Notes: generated by a model from the letters alone, not told the origin. A stretch of 64,000 bases of DNA from Daphnia pulex (GCF_021134715.1 NC_060019.1:2542001-2606000); one strand, 5' to 3'; shown: positions 1 through 11,301, counted from the stretch's first letter. Made by a program: numbers and translations.

Positions 1-743
1 TCCTTCCAGGATCGCAAAGTGAGCGTCCGTTACTCGACCGCCGTCCTGTCAACTCCCATCCATTTCATACAAAACTCTGAGCTGACAGCCACGGATGAAT
101 GGCAAGAGTTGAAAGACGAATTAAAAGGTATTTCTATGAATATTTCTGTGTAAGATTCGATTAATTGTCGTTATTGATAAAACATGTTTTGCAATTTTCC
201 ACAGAAACACAAAAGCGTTTATCATACGCTTTGAAACTTTTAACAAAGAGGCGCATCACTTTCGAAAAATTAGAAAAGCAGCTTAACAGTACAGATTACA
301 AATCAAACGACTTGGAAAACAAATTTGAAGGTATTATTTGTGTTAAACAGTTTCTAAAAAAATTAAAAGTTGTCAACGTTTGACATTTACAGCAACAAGG
401 CAAGATCTGGCAAATTCGAATATTACGATCGCAACAGTTAAAGCAGCTTTAAATGGTTAATATTAACAATAGTAATAATTTTTCGATTACTTAACATTTT
501 GAACATAACAAATTTGTTTCAGCTTTACAGACATCAATGGCAAGGCTGGGCCTGCAATATAGTTGCACTAAGAAATCGACAAGTTTTGAGTTAATGGGAA
601 GAGGAGAAGGTGGTGTGGTTTATCTTGATCGGCAAGCCGTTGGGTGCGATTACAACGAATTCATCAAATATTTCAGACCAGAGCATAATAATAATCGAGT
701 CAGATATAACTACGAGTGTTGCAGATATTATTTACAAAAATAA
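1..743 (+). CDS. 3' part of a coiled-coil protein with a Tyr/Cys-rich C-terminus
   Basis: The gene is cut by the window start. Four exons can be read: 1-127, 205-330, 393-455 and 523-743, with GT-AG introns of 62-77 nt, all in phase 1, so the middle exons could be skipped or duplicated without a frameshift. The spliced frame is open to TAA at 743. The middle exons encode Lys/Glu/Leu-rich helical sequence (RITFEKLEKQLN) that looks like a coiled coil. The last exon encodes a compact globular end with VVYLDRQAV, VGCDYNEF and a final YNYECCRYY. I do not recognise this end as a named domain. Nearly the same coil exon (RITFEKLEKQLN) recurs at about 1606-1645 next to a C1q-domain remnant, so this is probably a member of a secreted coiled-coil/C1q-like family (inference). 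No signal peptide is visible because the 5' end is missing. Confidence 0.6.
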
Positions 744-1600
744 ATCTTGACACTATGCTCGGAGCACCAGTGACAATCGCAGATTATATGCAATAGAATG
801 ACTTCCCTCGACCTCCTTGGTTCGCTAGAGTTTGTGTAAAAAGTCACTACAGTACTTGTCTGCATGCATCTGATAGTCAAAGAAAATCCATTGTACGCAC
901 ATTTTATGATTCTAATTCAATATTATTTTAAGTCTAATTGGGAATGCACAATCGGAAATGGGACCGATTCTTTGATCGAAGAATAATGATCGATTAATAT
1001 TATCAATAAGATGCCAACGTCGCAAAACAGCGGTTCTGGCTCAAAAAATTGTAGATCCGGGCATAACTTCATGATATAGAGAAAAGATGGACACGAAATC
1101 CAACACAATTTAGTAAAACTAATCTATCCAGAAAACAAGCCAATATACCGAGTTCAGTATACTCTTTGACTTATTGCAAGCAGCACCATAGGCATCAAGA
1201 AATCGAAGATTTAAATTCTATTATTTATCGAACTAAAATTACTCTTTTTTTAGGCATGAGACATTGAGAAGAATAAGAGGCTCGTGATAATCGCAATAAA
1301 TACTATCTTTGACTTTCTTCCTACCTCCGTGTCGCTGTTCACCCATCAGCAAAGAATACGAGAATTGATGGCCACACATTTTATTCATCCAGCGTCTAGG
1401 GGCTTGGTAGATAAAGATGCTAATCAGATAAATTTGCGTAGCTGCACTGGTCGTAGTAATATTCGGAATTACTTCAAAGTTAACTCTCTCACACTGCAAA
1501 CAATTCAGTCAAATTGGATGTATACTGGTCGTGAACTCCAAACTCGTGGTAGTAATTGGATTTAACTGGTAGCTGAGCCTTAAGGTAACTAGTAACTGAT
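744..1600. other. Spacer between two related genes, no gene recognised
   Basis: AT-rich sequence with ORFs of up to about 90 codons on both strands that overlap each other and resemble no family I know. I see no convincing splice-site series and no repeats. It separates the coiled-coil gene from the related C1q remnant. Confidence 0.4.
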
Positions 1601-1603
1601 TCA

Positions 1604-2560
1604 ACGTACGTATCACTTTCGAAAAATTAGAAAAGCAACTAAATGGTAACATTTAAATGCGACTACATAAAATGATTGAGAAAACTTTGTAACTACGTTA
1701 AAACACCCTAGACATTTCCGGTACAAAAGTCAAAGGGTGAAGGTTTCAAGAAATATTTGCGATTTAGAAATTCCGCGTATTGTATGACATTTTTTAAGCA
1801 GACACGAATACATAAACTGTTTAACATTTATATCCTTTTTTAATTGGAATCAACCTTTTTGCCCATGAAACAAACGAGTGCCATTGTGAACATTGGTTAA
1901 ATGCCCGCGTCCTGTGCCGACCTCCGAGAAATATCGGACACATTAAAAGCGGATTCTATATTCCATCATGGGGAAACGCAACATGGAAACTGTTCACTGC
2001 AACTTTGCGAAGCAACACCACGATCCGGGTAGGCCTACAAAAATAATTTTTATTCATCGTCTCCCGCGTCCCGTCCCATCCACATTGAATTGTTTTGTAG
2101 ATTTCCACAAAGTGATCGGCATCGTCGTTGTTAAATCAGGACCCATTTACTTCCACGCTCAATCAACGACCAGAATTAAAAGTGATTTATCAACTACAAT
2201 TCCCTTTAACCATATGATACAAAATATGGGCAATGCCATGAGTTCGAGTGGATTATTCGTAGCTCCGAAATCGGGAAAATATTTATTTGCTTTATTAGGA
2301 ATAAGTAAGTGGGATTCTTTTGCTCGAGCTGAATTTCAGATGAGGGCTGGTGTTACATCGAATTGCATAAAAATAACGGAATGCTATTAAACGCTGGCGA
2401 TAGAACTGCTCCATCAACCAAGACGGATCAATGAAATTTCTGTGATAGGGACGAATAAGTTAAATGATGAGCATTGGTGTGAACAGTTTCATCTTTGAAA
2501 AGATGTAGAAGAAAATCTCATCTGGGCAGAACTTGTAAAAAAATCAAACGACAAGCATCT
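1604..2560 (+). pseudogene. C1q-domain protein gene, frameshifted
   Basis: A coil exon (about 1606-1645, RITFEKLEKQLN, donor GTAAC) is followed by an exon ending at about 2028 with METVHCNFAK and an exon starting at 2101 after TTTTGTAG. The latter reads VVVKSGPIYFHAQSTT, IPFNHMIQNMGNAMSSSG and LFVAPKSGKYLFALLGI. This matches the C1q jelly-roll pattern in which phenylalanine and glycine residues surround FxxPxxGxYxF. Reading needs frame changes near 1968 (ISDTLKADSIF in one frame, GKRNMETVHC in the next) and near 2341 (EFQM, then CYIELHKNNGMLLNAGD one frame on), and later stops follow. C1q-domain proteins are secreted trimeric recognition proteins. The breaks suggest a recent pseudogene, although sequencing indels could mimic this. 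A polyadenylation signal-like AATAAA lies near 2668. Confidence 0.6.
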
Positions 2561-3490
2561 TTCCCAAATTGCACCATGAGAAAGAAACGATATTTGTGTG
2601 ACTTAATTTTCGATTAAACAGAAAAGGATTTTTGGATGGGAATCGTGGGATGCAGTCAATATTTCCAATAAAAAACTACTTTCTTTTTTTACTTTATAAT
2701 CTATCCCCTCCTGTTTTATGCCAAATTTTACGACTTAGAAAATGTAACCTGCATCATTCCATTGTTAATAAATTGAAGTAGGCTATGGAGAGAGGAACGT
2801 ACTAACACAACAAACATCTATGTAGATTAATGCTTAACATTCCTGATTAAACAAATAATTAAATCGACAAGATTATTATTACCAGTGGCTTGGTGAATGT
2901 CTGTTACTTTCACTTCAATATGAATTTTTTATGGTAATCTGCACCTAAAGGTTTCGAAAACAAATAATACATAGCAATTAAAACAAATTTTATGCCAAGA
3001 GAAAAAGGTAGTCTTCCGCCAAGGCATAAAACACCTGTGATCTTTGGTGGGCAGGCAGATTCTAATCTTCCTAATTCCTTATCCTAATTCCTTTTTTTAA
3101 CGCTGACAAATCAGGTTTTCTTTTTTAACTTTCTTCCATGTTCCATCCAGGTTCCATCCATCGACAAAGATGAAACAGTTTGGCGGAGAAAATTTATTAT
3201 TCGTTTATCAAACAATGTGCGCATACATGTGCTGCCGAGTTAAAATGTACAAATTGTCGATGACGGTTCATCGGTTTTACGTTGGAATGAAATTACCCAC
3301 ATCAAAATGAAATGACTGAAATGATTTACAAAGATTAATGAATTATTTTGAAATTTGAACGGAGAAAAAATAATGTCGGAAAAAAGAAATAGTTTTAAAA
3401 AGAATCAGGGGAAGTGTATGTACAAAATTCCGGAGAATAGAAATGAAATTCGATTAAATTTCAAAATATTTCATCGTTTTATCAAATCGT
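2561..3490. other. Intergenic, nothing recognised
   Basis: AT-rich sequence with short runs of A and T and no long ORF, repeat or RNA gene that I can support. It lies between the 3' end of the C1q remnant on the plus strand and the 3' end of the beat-like gene on the minus strand. Confidence 0.4.
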
Positions 3491-4484
3491 TTAGTAATAA
3501 TGAGCTGTGAGGATCAATAATGAGGAGAGAAAAATGCTGAAGGGCGTCGTCGACTTGCGACTGGTATTAGGTAGGGCGTCGGCCGACAGATGGCTCCCGT
3601 GATACATCAACATGGGCCGTGATTTGACGTTGACTCCCGGCTCGGGACTGAGCGTCAGAGCCGTCGAGCTCCAATAGACGGAGCCGACGGCGGCCGTGCA
3701 ATTAAAAACAATGTCAGCAGCGTCGGCTGTTAACGATTCTCCGTGAGCTCCGCCAGATGGCAATTTCCAAACGAGTCCCAGCACGGACTTTTCCAGCATT
3801 GTCGAATTGTGTCCATCGTCGTCGATAAACGGGGCGTACTCCATTAAATGCTCTCCCTTCACCTGTTTATATTTTTAATTCATTTAATTATTGGAATTTT
3901 TATATCACAAATTATTGGATTTTAATTCACCTTGAAACCGTTGACGTACCAATGAAGTTCGGCGGCCGCACAGCAGCGGCAAACTACTTAATTTGACCCT
4001 TTTCAGTAGTTTAAAACTGCTGTATTAATAAGTAGTTTAGGAAAAGTAGGATTTATCCTACTTAACTCGGAAAATGCCTACTGAATGGTGATTCTTCCTA
4101 CTTATTTTTGTTAACATACTTAAATTTGAACAGAAAATTAAAAAAAAAAGTAGTTTACCCCAATTTAAGTTACTTAGAAAAAAAAGTAGTTTTGATATGC
4201 CTACTTATTTCAAATTTTCATACTTTTTTTTTAAATATTTAATTAGTTATAGCAATCCAGTAGTTTACAAACTAAACTACTTAAATTATTCATACTTATT
4301 TTATTTTTTATATTGCAGTTCAGTAGTTTGACTACTAAACTACTTAAATTATTCATACTTAAATTTAAAAAGCTACTTTTTCCCGTTATCGATTGATAAG
4401 CTAAGAATTGATTTGTGGACTTGGTAAAAAATACTCAAAATTATTTTGTTTGGATCAGGAAGCAGACAACGAGACTTGCAGACG

Positions 4485-5045
4485 AGTTACTCAGTTGTTC
4501 ATTTGTGTTTATTTGATAGATCATTGAGATCATATCACCACTTAGACGGAACAGCTTCAGCTTACCAATTAATTCTCCAAGTTTTTAGAAGAAGGATTTG
4601 ACTTGGCTAGTCAACAACACAAGCCAAGGTATAAAAATTATTTACACGATAGTTACTCAGTTGTTCATTTGTGTTTATTTGACAGATCATTGAGATCATA
4701 TCACCACTGTTAGACGGAACAGGTTCAGCTTACCAATTCTCCAAGTTTTTAGAAGAAGGATTTGACTTGGCTAGTCAACAACACAAGCCAAGGTATAAAA
4801 ATTATTTACACGATAGTTACTTAGTTGTTCCTTTGTGTTTATTTTATAGATCACTGAGATCATATCACCACTGTTAGACGGAACAGCTTCAGCTTACCAA
4901 TTCTCCAAGTTTTTAGAAGAAGAATTTGACTTGGCTAGTCAACAACACTCCAAGGTATAAAAATTGTTTAGACGATAGTTACTCAGTTACTCATTTGTGT
5001 TTATTTTATAGATCATTGTATTCATATCATCACTGTTACATGGAA
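4485..5045 (+). repeat. Tandem repeat of about 164 bp, 3.4 copies, exon-like
   Basis: The start AGTTACTCAG recurs at 4485, 4651, 4815 (as AGTTACTTAG) and 4977, giving periods of 166, 164 and 162 bp. Each complete unit has an acceptor-like TTTATTTGATAG, then open sequence including YQFSKFLEEGFDLASQQ, then a donor-like AAG/GTATAA. The first unit differs by a 2-base deletion and a 4-base insertion. The repeat lies wholly inside the CACTA-like element. Confidence 0.75.
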
Positions 5046-5607
5046 CACCTTTAGTTTTTGTAAAGATGCTGCCAGCTATCCAGCTAATGTTGAAGGCATG
5101 CAGTCTCAATCGATCATCATAAACTAGTTAGCTCTGCCAACATCAGTGATATTGTTTGTACCAAACACACTCAGGCATGCCTTAGTGTGAACTGAGTTCA
5201 TTGTAAGTGCCCCTCCAATAACTCAGTGCAATTTTAATGTGGTGATTTTATACTTTTTTAATTAAGTTCATTTCTTCATTTGTACTTAAATAGGAGTTTT
5301 TATTTTATTTATTATTTTGTTATTTCACATTTTCATGACATGGCAACGTCATGAAAATTTGCACATTTCAAACATATCGGCAACGTTTAGAGTGTCGAAG
5401 ACGCTCATTTCTCCTAGCACTTCACGAGAGCACTTCTCTCGTGGTGAAACCGTGAAATAGTGTTTTATTAATGTGAAATAAGAAGCCGTCAAGTCGATAT
5501 TCGGTAAGCAGTCTTATCTGATTCTGTGCTGGTTACTTAAATTTAGCTTTTGCTTTCCTTGTAGAAATTTTCCGTCACATAAAAGTTCCAAACTCTTCAT
5601 CTATGCG

Positions 5608-5692
5608 ATGGAAATCATTCAGTGGGGTGCTTCTGAAGTTAGGCAAGCTTTGGAAGCAGAAGGATTTGAGTTGGATATCTGCAAAACTTTGT
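5608..5692 (+). other. Exon-like captured coding piece inside the transposon
   Basis: An ATG at 5608 opens MEIIQWGASEVRQALEAEG, followed by FELDICKTL and a clean donor (TTTGT/GTGAGT at 5693). It is preceded by an acceptor-like CTTTCCTTGTAG at about 5562 and by an upstream exon-like leader whose donor (GTAAGC) is near 5502. The W...EVRQALEAEGFE pattern is weakly like the start of a SAM domain (low confidence). The related string FLEEGFDLA in the tandem units suggests a common origin. It may be a relic of the parent element's own gene or a captured host gene. Confidence 0.35.
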
Positions 5693-6783
5693 GTGAGTCT
5701 TTAATTTACTCGTAGTGAGTCTTTCAATTAAGCTGCTGTATTTTTCTAATTTCAGGTACGCTCAGAGAATCTCAATCCAACATGTTCAAGTCAAGCTGAG
5801 ACAGTGAACACCAATGCTGGCAAATCATTCATTTCTTAAGATTAGTAGACAGATTTTAAGTAGGTAAAAAAGTTAAGTATGCGTAAATAAATAAGTATGG
5901 TGAAATACAGTAGGAGTAAAAATAAGTAGCCTGCCAAGATAATAAGGGAATATTTCAGTAGTTTTAAACTACTTGTTAAACTACTTATTATAGAAGATAC
6001 TTTAAAAATAAAGTATGTTGATGAAATAAAGAAGGGAAAAAAAATAAGTATGAAGGGCCTACGATTAAGTAGTTAGAATTAAGTAGTTTGCCGCTGCTGT
6101 GCGGTTTGGAACGATTCGACGTGCAATTGATTTGAATTTCTTCGTCGTCTGCTGTTGCAGATGACGTCATCCTTTTCGAATAATAGGAATGAAGCGATCG
6201 GTGATTGTTGTTGCCATTTTTATTAGCCGAATTTGAATCGAATGAAAAAATTCCTTTCGATGTGATCCGGGGCCCAAATTCCGGCAGAGCTTAAAATAAT
6301 AAAATTAAAAATAAAACAATTATTGATTACGTAATTAGAAAAAATATACTGATTGATTCATTTGTTTCATTTCTCTTTTAGAAATAAAAATAAAAAGAAG
6401 ATTTGTATTACGTCCGTCTGCTCTGCGCTGTAGGCCTAAATAACAATGGGCGGGAGTCGGAGCTTTTACACACGCGCGCCACATCATTACAAAATGGGAG
6501 AAACGTACATATAGAGAAAGCCAGTCATGTTGTTACACATTTCCGACCGAAAATTATAGAACTATAGTTGGGGGGACACGAGATTTTTTCGGGACAAAGT
6601 GGCGACTCACTTGACATTCCGCGTTTCTCTCTCCTTTCTTATATAGAACTGTAAAACACCGTCTGGCCCGAGGGCCTCACGTAAAACGGATCACATTATG
6701 GATAATATTGCGGCAGCCCTTGTGTCACTCTCGTCTTCAAAATGGGCCAATTAGGCCACAAATAACTGCCATTAACTTTGATA

Positions 6784-7682
6784 CACTCTCGTCCTTTTTT
6801 AGGCTACATATTTGTAGCTGGTGTACAAATTCGTCTTTGTACACCTTTTGTACACCTTTTGTATATACTGTAAAGGAAAAAACGATTTGTACGCCTCCTT
6901 TACAAGTATGCAAATTAGGTTTTTTCGAGTTTTTCACTCTTTAAGCGAAAGGAAGAGACCCAAAAATCTTTTTTTCTCTCTTCGTTTCTTCGTTTCTCTC
7001 CCATCCCTAACCGCCCTAATCTCAAGTTCTTTCTTGAAAAGCCGCGCGATGGAAATCCATAATGGCGGCTAAAAACGAAAAATGTTTCTAAGTCCCATCA
7101 CCGAAATTCAATGGTGCTTTTAGATGAAAACTCGATAAGTTGTTGGCTTAATATATTGTTAGCAAGCTCTTTAATTCAACAATGATTGCAATCAATAGCA
7201 ATCTTGAAATTAGAAGTTTCTTTCTCTGCCCTAAGAATTAATTGGTATTACAAGCTTCCCAACTTGATATCAATAGCTGGTGGCACAGCGGATAAATACT
7301 GGCTAGTAAATCTGAGGTTCCGGGTTCGACTCCCGATAAAAGCAAATACGTTAATGGCAATTGGTGAAAGACATTAGAAAGCCATAAATTACAGATTGAG
7401 AAGGAGGAAAATATGAGATTAAATGAAGTAAAGGTTAATAGAGATAAAATAGAGGGAAGCAAAAATTTTTTCCTTTCATTCTTGAAAGTGGGGGATGGGT
7501 GAGAAAAACGGTGGTCGCGCGAATTTGATAAAACAAAGACGTTATGACCTCGTGCCGGGTATACAAAAGGTGTACAAAAAAAATATGTACACCTTATGTA
7601 CACCCGGGTGTACAAGCTTGTACCCACTTTCATTTAACACCAAGTATGTACACCCTTTGTACGCCCAAAAAGGACGAGAGTG
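6784..7682. mobile_element. Non-autonomous Tc1/mariner-like element, 899 bp
   Basis: The ends CACTCTCGTCCTTTTT (6784 on) and its reverse complement (to 7682) form a 16-bp terminal inverted repeat flanked by TA on both sides (6782-6783 and 7683-7684). Subterminal regions repeat GTACACCTTTTGTACACC-like blocks in opposite orientations, for example near 6838-6870 and 7560-7660. No transposase ORF is present. A TA target and short inverted ends fit Tc1/mariner-derived elements. The interior includes a tRNA-like segment at about 7274-7341. Confidence 0.6.
7274..7341 (+). repeat. tRNA-like segment (pol III A and B boxes)
   Basis: TGGCACAGCGG (7281-7291) fits the A-box consensus and GGTTCGACTCC (7323-7333) is a perfect B box. 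A 4-bp T-stem CGGG/CCCG surrounds the B box. The acceptor stem does not pair well, so this is more likely a tRNA-derived SINE head or tRNA pseudogene than a working tRNA. It lies inside the 899-bp inverted-repeat element. Confidence 0.45.
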
Positions 7683-7684
7683 TA

Positions 7685-8440
7685 TGTACGCCAATATAGA
7701 AGAGTTAAATACGTAATGTGTTGTGTGCTATGTACAAAGAGCTTTGTGCGTCAAACTGTGACGGCCTTTTGCTCCAAATCCAATCGGTGCTCTCCCCTTT
7801 TACAATCTGTTGATGGATGTGTGTGTCCAGTTTGTTCCTTCCTTTATGACGTCATATCATCGGCAGACACACACGCAAAGGCATTTCCGTACCGCTAATT
7901 GTAAGCCCTTTTGCTTATTCTTGATCTGCGCGACTCGTGAGTTTTGATAAAATTAAACAGTGAACCAGAGCGCAACCAGAGTTGACGCGACGACCATAAG
8001 CCTATTTATGCAATTTTTGTTTTGTTTTGCCTTTACTTTTTTGTTCGTGCAGCCAAGTATGTTTCCAAAAACGCTATCGTTCCGTTTTTTTTTAGAATCT
8101 TATTAAACTTCGTCTCTTTTTTCGAAACTTTGACACAAAAAGAGAAAGCAGACGACACTAATATTCTAATTAGTCATTCTTAAGAATGGATAGAAAAATC
8201 GAGCATCCCCCTTTAAAATCCAAACCGCTCAAAAAATGCTCAAAGCCTCAAACGTTATAAATCCAATGATAGACTATTTTGCTTAATGGATCAAAACAAC
8301 TTATGCTAAAGAGAAGGTGCAAAGGTAAGACAAATAAATTTCGATTGAAAAATGTAATTTTCAAGTACATCTCACATCTTGAATCTTACTTCACCATAGC
8401 CTACTTCAGTAAGTTCAGCAATACAACTAATAAGTAACAA
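7685..8440. other. No gene recognised
   Basis: Sequence with short overlapping ORFs only. No repeat, RNA or splice structure could be supported. It lies between the Tc1-like element and the BTB remnant. Confidence 0.35.
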
Positions 8441-9182
8441 CATCCCGGAAAAAGGTACTGGCCCTCATCAGATCCGAATGGATGGCGTGAATTCTTCGAC
8501 AATGGAACAATTTCTTCACTTCATGTACACGGGCGAGTTCACCTTCAACACTAGACAACGAATAAGAGCTGCTCAAGTTAGCCGAGCATTAGGCCTATCA
8601 GCTTACAACTCTGACTAGCCTGTGCAAAATGGCGCTAAAGAAAAGCGATGACGCCCTGCAGATGGTGAGCATCGTGAAAAGTTTGCATAACGAGTGCGAT
8701 GATGGAACATTGTCTTCTCCCAAAATCAGGTTCGTTCTCCTTAAAAAGTTAGACCCTTAGAACAATATTTGTATTAATTGTTGTTCATTATTCTCGTATT
8801 TGATTTAGTCCTAAAAAAGACACGGAAATATTGTTTAATCGCACGGCGTCTATACTTTCCGGTGTAGGCCTATTTGGAAATTTCCCATGCTTGAATCGGT
8901 CAAACCCAGGCCAATTACCAGAACGAGAGACTTTTTTTCGCTTACGTCATCCCTAAACCGATGAGTGATGACATTCACTTTTCATGTGCTAAGCTCAGAA
9001 ACCCTGGCGTGAAGGTGGAGGATATTTATACCGGTTCGTTGGTGGCATCCGCCAAAAATCAGCAGCTTCTACCTTTGGCCACAATGTACGAAGTGGAGAC
9101 TTTGAAAAACGTCTGCCAATATGCTAATCGTCCTCCTAAAGATGTGGAAGATCTCACCAACTCTCTGCTAGAGTTGGTGTAA
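8441..9182 (+). pseudogene. BTB/POZ-domain gene remnant (speckle/TD-and-POZ-like)
   Basis: At about 8475-8600 the sequence reads VNSSTMEQFLHFMYTGEFTF. This fits the BTB-domain pattern FL.FMYTGE.....E, after which a stop follows. At 8961-9182 it reads DIYTGSLVASAKNQQLLPLA, then TMYEVETLKNVCQYA. This matches the end of BTB domains (LLxLAxxYxVxxLKxxCE) in SPOP and TD-and-POZ adaptors, which bring substrates to cullin-3 ligases. A piece between them (about 8634-8730, SDDALQMVSIVKSLHNECDD) may belong to the same gene. There is no complete MATH or BTB domain, stops interrupt the frame, and part of the BTB start is repeated (YTGE and IYTGSL). It is most likely a decayed or rearranged copy. Confidence 0.5.
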
Positions 9183-10980
9183 GTAAATTCGGTTTAAGTC
9201 GTTACAATTGTCTATGCCTGTAAACAAACTATTGTTCAAAATCAAATTACTCAATGTTACCGAACTTTTGTGAATCTTTGTTGCGTTACATCTCGCGGAA
9301 TTTTCAATACAGAAACATAATTTTTGAATGCCGTTTACCTGTTTATTGAATATTCAGGACATTATGTTTTTCGCTAACTTTTAACGTGTCACACTAAATT
9401 AGTGAGAAACACCTATCGGTAAAAGGAATTAAATTGTTCTTATAGTAAAGTAGTAGCCAGTTGTTCAGCGTTGAGTATTAGATTTATGTTGTGACAGAGT
9501 TTTGAACCATATATTTAATATATATTTAAAAAAAATTCAGAATGTGCTGTATTCATTATGAGATATTAGATCATGTATCTGTTAGTGTTATAAACCATTG
9601 CGAAATAAATTGAAGGGGTTGTATCCGGGTTGTATCCCTCGCATGTTCTTCAATGTTGTGAATTGGAGCCGACGCTATGAGAAGAAGGTCATAGGCGTCA
9701 CAGCCGTCGATTAGAGGTCGGTCATTGTGACTTGATGAAATTCACATCGAGATGTGCACTCAACGCTCAACGGTCATCATCTTCGCATCTCACCAATAAG
9801 ACCCGTGTTCGATTCCCACCCAATTGTGTAATACTCCCATTGAAATCGTGTATATGATGTGTGTCTTGAATGATATGAATATGCTCTTCATCAATATACA
9901 GTCTTCAATAATAATATACGAGTCAATAGTAAACAAATGAATTAATAAATTAATCTCACTTCTAAACTCACCTCCCGATCTATTAGACGCCCTGTTGCTA
10001 TAAAGGACGTCTATCATAAGGATCGTAACCCCAGCACAAAACCCCGGTTTCTCGACTTGCTGGTCACAATCTGAAGTTGTGTCCGTTAGTCTTACGCTTA
10101 GCCCCTGACGATAGTCGACGGTTGTCGTTCACTCGGTAACACTAGATGGTCGAATTAAGGCCCTGTAGGCAGCCAATGAAGTAAGAGCGTGACCTCAAGT
10201 TAGTTACCACTCCCAATACCTTCCCTTTTAAGGTTCATTCAAATATTTTTTTAACCCCTTGGTTTCCACGTGCATAACAATTTTTAAAACAGAGAGAATT
10301 GTTTTTCTTTGATGCGCATATTTGTTAAGCTAAAATTGCCTGGAGCGGTGAAGCCACAGCAGAAAAATGTTACGTTCTGTTTGTCGTTTCTTGCAATCGA
10401 TGAGGTAATGTTTACCTGCTACTTTTGTGCCACCTACTTCCAAAATATAGAGTCACAAACTTTAAATATTGTTGAAAAAAAATCTGCGCACATCACGACT
10501 CTCAGCGCGTCAACAGGTCTTCAATCCGCAAGATCCCTTTAAAAACTGGGAGGATACGGTCGGGATAGAAATTCAACACCATTAAAATAACATTGCCGTT
10601 TCAGTGTTTGTCAAAGAATTCTTATAGCCTCAGACTAGTCAATTTAATGAGCGGAGAAGTGTTCGGTGTTTGTGTTCCACCACTAACGTTTCAAATTTCT
10701 TCTTCAGATTCAGAACTGACCACTCACATCGCAGGGTCCGACGCAGCAGAAATAACCTGGTTCAATGAAAACTCTTATTTGGGGTCCAAGAGATGTTGTG
10801 GCTAAATGGCTAAATAAACTCTCGTAGTGAATTTGGCTTTTTTCGTTTGGTTTTCCAACGCTTTTCCAACGAATGTATAGTCGACAGTGAAAACATTGTG
10901 AGAATTAATTAGTAACAAATTTTATTCAAAAATTATATACAGTACTAAGCCCTAATTTTATTCCTCTTTCCTTTTTTTTA
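9183..10980. other. No gene recognised; one B-box-like site
   Basis: Short overlapping ORFs only. Near 9807 GTGTTCGATTCCC resembles a pol III B box, but no paired A box or stem could be supported, so at most this is an old tRNA-derived repeat. No splice-consistent gene model was found. Confidence 0.35.
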
Positions 10981-10984
10981 AGAA

Positions 10985-11260
10985 CCTGAAATAGTGTGTT
11001 TTCCAGAGCAAGGAGAAGATGCCAAAGGCGCGTATTTATTCGGATGTTTGAATCTTTTTGCCGCGGTATTTTTAGTCGCCAACTTATTGGTTTATTCAAT
11101 TCTATACCAAAATTGCGCAACCTCCATGGTGTTATCGTCATGTGTTACTTGGCCTCCATGACATTCAAGAACGTCTTTCATGCCATTCTCATGCTCGTGA
11201 GAGGCAGCGATATGCCGCCCGGTCAACGTTATAAGAAGTGCGTTCAGAAGTGCCGAATCA
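10985..11260 (+). pseudogene. methuselah-like GPCR fragment (TM1-TM2), frameshifted
   Basis: One frame reads VCFPEQGEDAKGAYLFGC then LNLFAAVFLVANLLVYS, which looks like a short ectodomain end and a first membrane segment. From about 11095 the next frame continues IPKLRNLHGVIVMCYLASM and TFKNVFHAIL. The pattern hydrophobic helix / LRNLHG / MCYLAS is that of TM1, loop and TM2 in the methuselah family of class B secretin-like receptors. A frameshift lies between the halves and nothing like TM3-TM7 follows. The remaining ectodomain is not recognisable. It is therefore a fragment, and the gene is very unlikely to work. Confidence 0.6.
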
Positions 11261-11301
11261 TCGCAAGTGACCTCTATAAAGGCCAAAAGTATTATTCGTA
11301 G

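Larger units (their letters stand above)
3969..6101. mobile_element. Non-autonomous CACTA/EnSpm-like DNA transposon in a beat exon
   Basis: Perfect 25-bp terminal inverted repeats (3969-3993 and 6077-6101) begin CACAGCAGCGGCAAAC. The dinucleotide CG flanks both ends (3967-3968 and 6102-6103), consistent with a 2-bp target duplication. Both subterminal regions are full of the short motif AAGTAG/CTACTT in both orientations, for about 400 bp on the left and 250 bp on the right. A CACAG start, a 2-3 bp duplication and dense subterminal repeats are features of the CACTA/EnSpm superfamily (family knowledge; the assignment is inference). No transposase ORF is present. The interior carries a 164-bp tandem repeat (4485-5045), an 8-bp-stem hairpin (about 5423-5443) and exon-like captured sequence (5608-5692). 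Removing the element plus one CG restores an in-frame K-P-A-A in the host exon. Confidence 0.7.
3491..6171 (-). pseudogene. beaten path (beat)-like Ig-domain gene, exon split by a transposon
   Basis: On the minus strand the exon pieces 6102-6171 and 3931-3968 join across a 2.13-kb insertion to read INCTSNRSKP then AAELHWYVNGFK. They splice in phase 0 (donor at 3930, acceptor at 3863) to 3491-3862, which reads VKGEHLMEYAPF, VLGLVWKLP and DIVFNCTAAVGSVYWSST. The order Cys-Thr-Ser, LHWYVNG and C-TA-xGxVYW is that of the second Ig domain of arthropod Beat proteins, cell-surface or secreted ligands in axon defasciculation that bind Side receptors. The C-terminus (FSIFLSSLLILTAHYY) is hydrophobic, as in a GPI-anchor signal. 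Exons for the first Ig domain are not visible upstream. With the insertion the reading frame runs into stops, so this allele should be null unless the insert is spliced out. Confidence 0.7.

Noticed and set aside
4485-5045. CRISPR-like array or satellite
   Set aside because: Units are contiguous, about 164 bp, without unique spacers, and lie inside a transposon of an animal genome. It is a simple tandem repeat.
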